From positions 1 to 12,901 of the forward strand of contig BNUY01000090.1 in NCBI GenBank assembly GCA_025997715.1: a DNA stretch of 12,901 bases, written 5' to 3'. A program made the position numbers and the translations under genes. Source of the stretch: Spirochaetia bacterium (GTDB taxonomy: Bacteria > Spirochaetota > Spirochaetia > Treponematales > Breznakiellaceae). The notes beneath the pieces were generated by a model that did no database searches, was not told where the DNA came from, and saw nothing but the letters and a program-made list of their open reading frames with translations. Positions 7,043 to 12,901 of this stretch are shown piece after piece (position 1 is the stretch's first letter; each line of letters opens with the position of its first letter).

Positions 7043-8914
7043 TCACTCCACCGTAACGCTCTTTGCCAAATTGCGCGGCTTGTCGGGGTCGTTGCCGCGT
7101 TGGACGGCGCAGTAGTACGCGAAAAGCTGCGCGGGAATTATCGACAGGAGCGGCGAAAGGCAGTCCTCGGTTTTGGGTATGGTAAACACTTCGTCGGCGA
7201 TGGCGGCGAAGGCGCTTTCGCCTTCCCAGGTGATGACCAGGGATGCCGCGCCGCGGGAGGTAACTTCGCGGATGTTGGAAGCGATCTTGTCAAACAGGGC
7301 GGTTTGTGTAGCAATAGCAACCACCAGCGTGTTCGTATCTACCAGTGCGATGGGGCCGTGTTTGAGTTCGCCTGCGGCGAAGGCTTCCGAGTGGGTGTAG
7401 CTGATTTCCTTGAGCTTAAGGGCGCTTTCGAGGCTCACCGCGTAGTCAAACTGCCTGCCCATAAAAAACACCTTGCCCTTGTTAAAATGCCGGGCGGCGA
7501 ATTTTTGAATCAGTTCCTGCTTGGCAAGCACCGCCGCCGCCTGCTCGGGAATTTTTGCGAGGGCCTTGAGATACCGCGCATAGTCGGCATCCGTTATGCG
7601 TGAACGCAGCTTGCCGAGTTTCAATGCGAGCAAATAAATACACATAAGCTGCGTGGTAAAGGCTTTGGTCGACGCAACGGCAATTTCCGGCCCCGCCCAG
7701 GTATACAGCGACAAGTCCGCCTCACGGGCAAGGGTCGAGCCGACCACGTTAGTCACCGCGAGAATACGCGCGCCGCTTTTTTTTGCCAGCCGCATTGCCG
7801 CGAGTGTGTCGGCGGTTTCCCCCGACTGACTGATGACGATAAACAAGTCATCGGGGTTGGTCACGGGGTTCCGGTAGCGGTATTCCGATGCAATGTCAAC
7901 TTCAACCGGAAGGCGCGCGAAGTGCTCAAAGGCATACTTGCCGACCATCGCCGCGTGCCACGCCGTGCCGCAGGCGGTGATAACAACCCGTGGAGCCGCC
8001 GCCCAATTATCGCCGAGCTTGATTTCGTCAAGGCTGATGTCACGCCCGGTGGTGGTTTCTTTTAACCGCGGCCGCAATGTGTCGGCGAGCGCTTTTGCCT
8101 GTTCGTGAATTTCCTTGAGCATAAAATGCGCGTAGCCGCCTTTTTCCGCCGCTTCCACATCCCAATCGACATGGGTGGGGGCGCGGATAATTTTTTCGCC
8201 CTGCCCGGTAAACAAATCGACATGGTCGCGGTAGAGGACGGCAACTTCGCGGTCTTCAAGGAAACACACTTCCCGGGTGTGGGCGAGCAGGGCGGTGACA
8301 TCGGAGGCAATCAGATTTTCGCCCTGCCCCAGCCCGACAATCAGGGGGCTGTCCTTCCGTGCGGCAATCAGGCGGTCAGGGAAATCACTTGAGACCACCG
8401 CGAGCGCATAGGATCCCTCAAGCCGCTTGAGCGTCTCCAGTACGGCGCCGAGCAGCCCGCCTCCGCTTTCTGGTTTGTAATAATAATTGATGAGGTGGGC
8501 GATAACTTCCGTGTCGGTGTCGCTCAAAAACACCACGTCCCGGGCTTGAAGCCATTCTTTGAGCCGTGCGTAATTTTCGATAATGCCGTTATGCACCACG
8601 GCGATTCGCCCCGAAACATCAGTATGCGGGTGCGAATTGACATCCGAGGGCTCACCGTGGGTTGCCCACCGCGTATGCCCGATGCCGAGGGTCCCGGCGA
8701 CGGTTTCATGGCTCAGCCGTTCGGAAAGCACACTGAGCGGCCCCTTCGCCTTACGGACAAAAAGCCGGTTTCCGGACGGCGAATTTTCAAGCGGTTGCGC
8801 AGCCAGCACCGCGATACCGGCGGAATCGTATCCCCGGTATTCCAGTTTTTTGAGCGCATCCAGCAAAACAGGCGCCGCTTCCTTGTATCCGGCATATCCG
8901 GTAATTCCGCACAT
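7043..8914 (-). CDS. glmS: Glutamine--fructose-6-phosphate aminotransferase GlmS
   Basis: Makes glucosamine-6-phosphate from fructose-6-phosphate and glutamine, the entry step to UDP-GlcNAc for peptidoglycan and glycans. The 623 residues are slightly longer than the E. coli enzyme (609). The N-terminal glutaminase starts MCGITGYAGY, with the catalytic Cys2, and contains RGYDSAGIAV, GHTRWATHG and HNGIIENY. Two SIS sugar-isomerase domains follow, with ACGTAWHA, SQSGETADTL and TKAFTTQL. The C-terminus LAKSVTVE is canonical, so the gene is complete. The ribosome binding site is AGGGGGAA. No glmS ribozyme can fit in the 67-base gap to the upstream kinase gene. A weak -10-like TATACT lies in that gap, so an internal promoter is possible, but the gene probably also shares transcripts with the upstream genes. 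Confidence 0.97.
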   Translation of the reverse strand: MCGITGYAGYKEAAPVLLDALKKLEYRGYDSAGIAVLAAQPLENSPSGNRLFVRKAKGPLSVLSERLSHETVAGTLGIGHTRWATHGEPSDVNSHPHTDVSGRIAVVHNGIIENYARLKEWLQARDVVFLSDTDTEVIAHLINYYYKPESGGGLLGAVLETLKRLEGSYALAVVSSDFPDRLIAARKDSPLIVGLGQGENLIASDVTALLAHTREVCFLEDREVAVLYRDHVDLFTGQGEKIIRAPTHVDWDVEAAEKGGYAHFMLKEIHEQAKALADTLRPRLKETTTGRDISLDEIKLGDNWAAAPRVVITACGTAWHAAMVGKYAFEHFARLPVEVDIASEYRYRNPVTNPDDLFIVISQSGETADTLAAMRLAKKSGARILAVTNVVGSTLAREADLSLYTWAGPEIAVASTKAFTTQLMCIYLLALKLGKLRSRITDADYARYLKALAKIPEQAAAVLAKQELIQKFAARHFNKGKVFFMGRQFDYAVSLESALKLKEISYTHSEAFAAGELKHGPIALVDTNTLVVAIATQTALFDKIASNIREVTSRGAASLVITWEGESAFAAIADEVFTIPKTEDCLSPLLSIIPAQLFAYYCAVQRGNDPDKPRNLAKSVTVE

Positions 8915-8981
8915 ATATTCCCCCTGAACTATAGTATATCACAGGCAAAGAAAAAAACCCATTTAGTTTCCGCAAGTACTG

Positions 8982-9932
8982 CTAAGAAATTTTTTGTACG
9001 CAAACTTGCTGCAATAGTTCATCCACCAAAAACCGTGATGGCGGATTGGTCCCTTCGGTGGTACAAGCCCCGGCGGAAGCGGCCATAGCCAAGGCAAAAC
9101 AGTGTTCCTGCGGCAGGCCATTTTCAAACCCATATACCAGGGCGCCCACCATGCTGTCCCCGGCGCCGACCGTTGACTTCACCGTTACCGGAAGCGCCGG
9201 GCTTCGCCGGATACCTTCCCGGCTGACAAAAAGCGCCCCCTCATGCCCCAGGGAAAGGCAGACCAGGGAGACTCCCTTGTCAAGCAATTTTACACAAAGC
9301 GGTGATAAAACCGCTTCGGTAATTTCGCTGCCATCCTGTATGCCGAATAGTTTTAAGAGTTCATACCGGTTAGGTTTTAGAAAACAGGGAACCGCATCAG
9401 GCCCGGCGTCAAGGGCCAGTTCCAGGGCTTCACCGTCCGCATCCAGAAATACTTCCGCCCCGTTTTGCCGCAGGGTTCCGCAAAGTTTTTTGTAGGCGTC
9501 ACTTTTTATGCCCCGGGGAAGGCTGCCGGAAAGGATAAACGTATTGCCCTTTGTTCCAAAGGCTGCCAGTTTCTTTTCCAGCGCCGCAAATTCTTCACCC
9601 GTTATTTCCGGTCCCGGCTCGTTTAATTCAGTTACGTTTCCCGCATCATTGATAACTTTAAGATTGGTGCGGGTTACCGAAGCGATACGCACAAAATCAT
9701 GTTCCAGTCCTTTCCCGGCCAGCCCCGCGATAAGTTCTTCCCCCGCGCCGCCCCCCGCAAATCCGGTAGCAATACTGTTGCCGCCCAGGACGCGGATCAT
9801 GGCGGACACATTTACCCCCTTGCCGCCCGCATCAATGCTCACGTCCCGCAGACGGTTAAGGGCATTTGGCCGCAGAACATCACAACGGGCGGTTTTATCC
9901 AGCGCAGGGTTTAGGGTTACGGTAATAATCAT
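8982..9932 (-). CDS. fruK: 1-phosphofructokinase-type sugar kinase (PfkB family)
   Basis: PfkB/ribokinase-fold kinase of the FruK/LacC branch, expected to convert fructose-1-phosphate to fructose-1,6-bisphosphate, or tagatose-6-phosphate in LacC-like enzymes. Its 316 residues are the normal size. The start MIITVTLNPALDKT is the hallmark of this branch. The substrate-binding motif IDAGGKGVNVS is at residues 33-43, and the ATP/anion-hole motif with catalytic base TVGAGDSMVGA has Asp259. ILSGSLPRG and LKPNRYEL are also typical. The start codon is only three bases after the upstream stop and has no good ribosome binding site of its own, suggesting translational coupling. No fructose PTS genes are nearby, so the substrate is inferred from family alone and FruK versus LacC is not settled. 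Confidence 0.85.
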   Translation of the reverse strand: MIITVTLNPALDKTARCDVLRPNALNRLRDVSIDAGGKGVNVSAMIRVLGGNSIATGFAGGGAGEELIAGLAGKGLEHDFVRIASVTRTNLKVINDAGNVTELNEPGPEITGEEFAALEKKLAAFGTKGNTFILSGSLPRGIKSDAYKKLCGTLRQNGAEVFLDADGEALELALDAGPDAVPCFLKPNRYELLKLFGIQDGSEITEAVLSPLCVKLLDKGVSLVCLSLGHEGALFVSREGIRRSPALPVTVKSTVGAGDSMVGALVYGFENGLPQEHCFALAMAASAGACTTEGTNPPSRFLVDELLQQVCVQKIS

Positions 9933-9935
9933 GCC

Positions 9936-10655
9936 CTATAACGAAAAAACCTCATCGTTCCCCGGGGGAAACAAATACAGGTCCGGCAGCTTGAAAGTCC
10001 GGTCCATGGAGAAGGATTCGGCGTCACCGGCCTCACTTAACACCGGGACTTCAAAAAAATGGCTCAGGGTTTCAAAGCCCGCCGCTTCAATTTTTATGGA
10101 ATATTCAAAACTTTTACGGAGACCCGCTTCCTTGACCGGGATGGATTCGGGCCAGAAGGTGAAGGTACCCTGGGTATTGGCAACCAGGGTACAGGGATTC
10201 TGCCAGTTGCGGTTCTTCATCTCCGTAAGCTTTCCCTTCCGCCGGAGTTCCACCCGGGCATCCGCCAGGGGAGAAAAATTGGCGCCGTTAAAGGCCCGGC
10301 CAATAATGGTAGGGATGTTGAAGACCGGACCCAGCACAGCTTTCTTGACCGCCCCCTTGGTATGGTCGATATTGGGACGCTGGTTGTGGCTGACCCGTTT
10401 GAGGGCCTCATAAACCAGGGAAACGGTGTCCGCATCCTTCTGCTGCCGGTGGTGGGTTACCTGATCAAGCCGGGCAACCCCCCGGTTGGAGATAATGTAA
10501 TGGGGAGGAATACGGTTCAGGACAAAACAAGCCGCGTCTGTGCGGCACTGATCGCAGAGACAAAAATTGCCGGTATTACCCTCTTTCTCGATGGAAGCGC
10601 AAATGCCTTCTATCGCCGAAAAGACAATCTCCTCGGTCGTATTGTGTATCTCCAT
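9936..10655 (-). CDS. ComFB-domain protein with C-terminal beta-sandwich
   Basis: A 239-residue protein. Residues about 3-65 match the ComFB family (late competence protein ComFB in Bacillus, and c-di-nucleotide-binding homologues in cyanobacteria): NTTEEIVFSAIEGI, then CLCDQCRTDAAC with C32, C34, C37 and C43, then FVLNRIPPHYIISNRGVA. Residues about 70-115 form a hydrophilic linker. Residues about 116-230 resemble a carboxypeptidase-regulatory or Ig-like fold (GRAFNGANFSPLADARVELRRKG, a central QGTFTF, EYSIKIEAAGFE). No signal peptide or membrane segment is seen, so it should be cytoplasmic, which is unusual for that C-terminal fold. GGAGG six bases before the ATG supports the start. It lies 15 bases after the HD gene and 3 bases before the sugar kinase. 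A second-messenger sensing role is inferred from the family only. Confidence 0.75.
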   Translation of the reverse strand: MEIHNTTEEIVFSAIEGICASIEKEGNTGNFCLCDQCRTDAACFVLNRIPPHYIISNRGVARLDQVTHHRQQKDADTVSLVYEALKRVSHNQRPNIDHTKGAVKKAVLGPVFNIPTIIGRAFNGANFSPLADARVELRRKGKLTEMKNRNWQNPCTLVANTQGTFTFWPESIPVKEAGLRKSFEYSIKIEAAGFETLSHFFEVPVLSEAGDAESFSMDRTFKLPDLYLFPPGNDEVFSL

Positions 10656-10670
10656 TCCAAACCTCCGTCC

Positions 10671-11984
10671 CTATGTTAAATGTAACCATTTTTTGTGAAT
10701 GCGCAATATCCCATTAAGCTCCGGATGTGATTTTACCCTATTTTCATGGTCAGGGTCCACAAAAATCCGGATAATTCGCAGGGATTTTACCAAACTTTCC
10801 ACTACCCCGGGCTTAAACACGCTGGAACTTTCGGCAAAAAAACACCCGGTCTCACCGGACTCGCCTGAAACATAGAGGCCGGTTTCAAAGGATATGGGTT
10901 CCGGCACATCAATGATTATCGCCTCCGGCCCCAGGCCTTCCCCCAAGACCCGGGAAAGTTCCCCTGCCAGGGCTTCCTCATGTCCAGACCGCCGGCTTAT
11001 GTCCAGCAAAGCCCCGTGCTGTTCCTCGTCAAAGGGGAATGCCGCCACCGAAGCGTAAAACCGTCCGGCCCTGACCTTTTCCGCCAGGTGAAAGAGGGGG
11101 TGTGAACGGCTGCCAAGGAGCGCGAAAAGTCCGGCGTCGTCCAAGCCGTAGAGATCCGCCGGCGTAAGGACGCCATCCTCAAGACCCCCCAGGAGTGCTT
11201 TTTTCACCATCCCCGTGGCGGAACGTACCTGGGGGTGCCAATAGACCGCCCGGTACATCAGGTACTTTGAAAAAAGGATGGACTCCACGCTGGGAATTCC
11301 CCGGCTGTCAATGACGGCGCCCTTTTCAGGGTCGGGGTAGAGGCGGCTCAGGATAAAATCCACGTCCTGAGCGCCGTAGGGGACCCCGCAGTACCGGGCA
11401 TCCCGGTTCAGGTAGTCCAGTTTATCCGGGTCCAGCGCCCCGGAAAGGAGCTTGCGGTAAAATACCGGCTCCGTTTCTTCGGCCACCGGAAGCTCCGTGT
11501 CCACTATGGCGGCGGTAAGGGCAGGATCGCCCCCGGCCTTGGCAACCAGGGACTTGATGGGTTCCCGGAGAATGATTTCCGCAGTAAGCGCCTCGTGACG
11601 CCGCAGTGGGAACCTCCGGTTCCCTTCGAGTTCCTTCAGGGAATGGGTGTAGGGGAAATGCCCCAGGTCGTGGAGCAGGGCGGCGCAGAGGAAGGAGACA
11701 GCCCCGCTTGGCGTGAGCCAGACATCGGCGCCCCGTTCCGCCAGGTAAAGGAGGAGCCGCCGGGCCAGGTGGTACACCCCGATGGAATGGGCCGCCCGGG
11801 TATGGGTTGCCCCGGGATACACCGCATAGGCGGGCCCGAGCTGGAAAATACGGGAGAGCCGCATGAAGGGCTCCGATTTGGTCAGTGCCGCCAATTCTGG
11901 GGTAAGGTAGATATGCCCCCAGAGCACATCCCGTATGGGATCCGTGTATCCGGTTCTTAGTGCAGCATAAACATCCTTTCCCAT
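10671..11984 (-). CDS. HD-domain phosphohydrolase (SAMHD1/YdhJ-like)
   Basis: A 437-residue protein of the COG1078 HD superfamily, metal-dependent phosphohydrolases whose characterised members are dNTP triphosphohydrolases. The signatures are RLSRIFQLGPAYAVYPGATHTR, AAHSIGVYHLARR (His66), LLHDLGHFPYTHSLK (His105, Asp106), and LDPDKLDYLNRDARYCGVPYG (Asp185-Asp190), giving a complete H...HD...D metal site. The C-terminal half (FSKYLMYRAVYWHPQVRSA onward) follows the family. A GGAAGGA lies somewhat far upstream of the ATG at 11984, so a slightly different start cannot be excluded. It is the first gene of a minus-strand string (HD, ComFB, sugar kinase, glmS). Activity on dNTPs is likely, but the true substrate is unknown. 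Confidence 0.88.
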   Translation of the reverse strand: MGKDVYAALRTGYTDPIRDVLWGHIYLTPELAALTKSEPFMRLSRIFQLGPAYAVYPGATHTRAAHSIGVYHLARRLLLYLAERGADVWLTPSGAVSFLCAALLHDLGHFPYTHSLKELEGNRRFPLRRHEALTAEIILREPIKSLVAKAGGDPALTAAIVDTELPVAEETEPVFYRKLLSGALDPDKLDYLNRDARYCGVPYGAQDVDFILSRLYPDPEKGAVIDSRGIPSVESILFSKYLMYRAVYWHPQVRSATGMVKKALLGGLEDGVLTPADLYGLDDAGLFALLGSRSHPLFHLAEKVRAGRFYASVAAFPFDEEQHGALLDISRRSGHEEALAGELSRVLGEGLGPEAIIIDVPEPISFETGLYVSGESGETGCFFAESSSVFKPGVVESLVKSLRIIRIFVDPDHENRVKSHPELNGILRIHKKWLHLT

Positions 11985-12060
11985 TAGGTAATACTATCCT
12001 TCCGGGATGATCCCTGTCCACATACTAAACTTGACCCACCGATCAAAAACGAAGAAAAAA

Positions 12061-12161
12061 AACCGCGCCGAAGGCGACAAAGGAAGATGAAGATGGATGG
12101 ATAGCCAGGTCCCGAAGGGGTCTTCTCTTCCCCTTTGCGCGCCTTTGTCGCCTTTGCGGTT
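12061..12161. repeat. Third palindrome upstream of the HD gene
   Basis: The left arm, AACCGC followed after a short insertion by AAGGCGACAAAGG (12061-12083), pairs with CCTTTGTCGCCTTTGCGGTT (12142-12161) around a 58-base interior. Outward from the right arm, the unit (G)CGCAAAGG / GACAAAGG recurs about every nine bases. The cap TTAACCGC matches the TTAACCAC cap of the elements at 6877-6960 and 6983-7034, but the internal unit differs. It lies in the 282-base gap 11985-12266, where I see no gene. That gap also holds a small GATTAC/GTAATC hairpin (12190-12208) and no convincing promoter. Confidence 0.75.
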
Positions 12162-12266
12162 AAAAATTCTTAATCCTTCGTTATACGCTGATTACCGGGG
12201 ATGTAATCCCTTTGACCTTTCCTTCCAATTAGTTTAGTAGTACCTTATACATATGGGTACAATGGG

Positions 12267-12737
12267 TTAAACTATGAAACAATTGTTAAAAATAATTTTT
12301 CTTTTGAATTTTTCCATAGCATTATTATTTGCCCAGGAGCTTGTGGGAGAAATCCCGGACTCGAAATCCTGGTCGTCCCCCTTGAGGGAAAATTGTATCT
12401 TTAACTCCGGCGGATTTACCACCCGGGAATAGGACCGGTTCAGATCCTTATACAGGTATTCCGGTGTTCCCGCTACGATATGATTTTCCCTGATGGTTTT
12501 AATTTCCACCGTAAAAGCCATGATCTTTGCGCGATATTCAAAGATAAGGTGCATTTTTCTCCGGGGTTGCAGTCCCGGTATGGGGCGAGCCGCCAGGAGG
12601 AAGATCTCCTTTTCCGTAAGCCGTTCTACCCGCAGCATGTATTCGGTACGGTTGCGTAAAAAAATAACAGGAATCTGCTCATCGTAGACTATCTTGAGGA
12701 AAAAGTCCTTTTGAATCCGTTTAATCTGTATTGCCAT
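12267..12737 (-). CDS. PilZ-like c-di-GMP effector, C-terminally truncated
   Basis: Residues 1-95 form a beta-rich domain (FFLKIVYDEQIPVIFLRNR, FLLAARPIPGLQPRRK, MHLIFEYRAKIMAFTVEIK) like the YcgR-N or PilZ-N module. It is followed by YKDLNRSYSRVVNPP, in which R101-SYS-R105 fits the RxxxR motif that opens c-di-GMP-binding PilZ domains. The PilZ barrel, with its (D/N)xSxxG motif, should follow ELKIQFSLKG. Instead the last 35 or so residues read antisense through the signal peptide on the other strand and look unrelated. The protein is therefore probably a truncated form of a larger one. The start is 10 bases after the stop of the upstream gene; the ribosome binding site is weak. The assignment rests on the pattern and one motif. 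Confidence 0.6.
   Translation of the reverse strand: MAIQIKRIQKDFFLKIVYDEQIPVIFLRNRTEYMLRVERLTEKEIFLLAARPIPGLQPRRKMHLIFEYRAKIMAFTVEIKTIRENHIVAGTPEYLYKDLNRSYSRVVNPPELKIQFSLKGDDQDFESGISPTSSWANNNAMEKFKRKIIFNNCFIV
12274..12432 (+). pseudogene. Start of a truncated secreted-protein gene
   Basis: The plus-strand frame begins MKQLLKIIFLLNFSIALLFA then QELVGEIP. This is an excellent signal peptide: positive N-region, about 13 hydrophobic residues, and a cleavage site after LLFA followed by QE, a pattern common in treponemes. From about residue 29 the frame is antisense to the PilZ-like gene and stops at 12432, so it is cut off. No strong ribosome binding site is visible. The simplest reading is that the first 28 or so codons are genuine and the rest is lost at a junction near 12355-12380. 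It could be a chance open frame, but a chance signal peptide of this quality is unlikely. Confidence 0.5.
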
Positions 12738-12747
12738 TCATCTTCAC

Positions 12748-12901
12748 TTAAAAAAACCGTTCATAGGGAGAAAAATCGAACTTATACGTATTCATCCCCT
12801 TTTCGGACAGAGCCCTCGCTTCCTCCACCAATATATCCTCAAGCTGCCATTTGTTTTCTGTAAGCCGTAGGTACAATTCCCCGGCTACGCTCATATCCCG
12901 G
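12748..12901 (-). CDS. 3' end of an unidentified gene
   Basis: The last 50 codons of a minus-strand gene that enters from the right edge. The visible part reads RDMSVAGELYLRLTENKW, QLEDILVEEARALSEKGM and NTYKFDFSPYERFF-stop. It looks like a real coding C-terminus, with balanced composition, amphipathic strands and an aromatic end, but I do not recognise the family. It ends 10 bases before the PilZ-like gene on the same strand, suggesting an operon. Confidence 0.6.
   Translation of the reverse strand, partial: RDMSVAGELYLRLTENKWQLEDILVEEARALSEKGMNTYKFDFSPYERFF

Noticed and set aside
4649..8914. DUF4954 and glmS look richer in GCG/CGC codons than the hyd genes, hinting at a transferred island flanked by palindromes
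   Set aside because: This is only a visual impression. No codon statistics were computed, glmS is a core gene, and only the convergent junction carries palindromes, so the evidence is too weak to claim transfer.
8915..8981. Possible glmS ribozyme or leader before glmS
   Set aside because: The gap is only 67 bases, too short for a glmS ribozyme, and holds just a weak TATACT element and the ribosome binding site.
9508..10413. Plus-strand frame of 301 codons across the kinase/ComFB boundary
   Set aside because: It is antisense to two well-supported genes, its composition is Ser/Arg/Pro-rich as expected of a shadow frame, and it has no start signal.

Overview
The window most resembles a spirochaete, probably a Treponema of the termite-gut or other hydrogen-metabolising anaerobic type. 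This is inferred from gene content and style: an [FeFe]-hydrogenase maturation cluster (TM1266-like regulator, HydG, HydE), a DUF4954 beta-helix protein, a PilZ-like protein with an RxxxR motif, and a signal peptide ending in FAQE. No rRNA, tRNA, CRISPR array or transposase was seen, so the assignment is tentative.

Layout, left to right. Positions 1-832 hold a broken O-acetylhomoserine sulfhydrylase gene (metY, minus strand). It has a one-base homopolymer frameshift, and its 3' part turns back on itself: 1-88 is an inverted copy of 237-325. Positions 833-1173 are a divergent regulatory region, with a near-consensus promoter for metY and, on the plus strand, an untranslated leader ending in a strong intrinsic terminator only 19 bases before the next start codon. 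Positions 1174-4113 carry the plus-strand hydrogenase maturation cluster (TM1266-like, hydG, hydE). HydF and the hydrogenase itself are not in view. Next come convergent ogt (minus) and divergent DUF4954 (plus).

DUF4954 and glmS converge on 6869-7042, a gap filled by two palindromic elements. From 11984 down to 7043 runs a minus-strand gene string: HD-domain phosphohydrolase, a ComFB-domain protein with a C-terminal beta-sandwich, a 1-phosphofructokinase-type sugar kinase, and glmS. The gaps are 15, 3 and 67 bases, so at least the first three look like one operon. It combines nucleotide or second-messenger handling (HD, ComFB) with hexose-phosphate metabolism (FruK-like kinase, GlmS). A third palindrome of the same style lies upstream at 12061-12161.

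The right end (12267-12901) holds the 3' end of an unknown gene and a truncated PilZ-like gene, both on the minus strand. The PilZ frame runs into what looks like the start of an unrelated secreted-protein gene on the plus strand, so a second rearrangement or chimeric junction probably lies near 12355-12380. Both ends of the window should therefore be treated with caution as assemblies.
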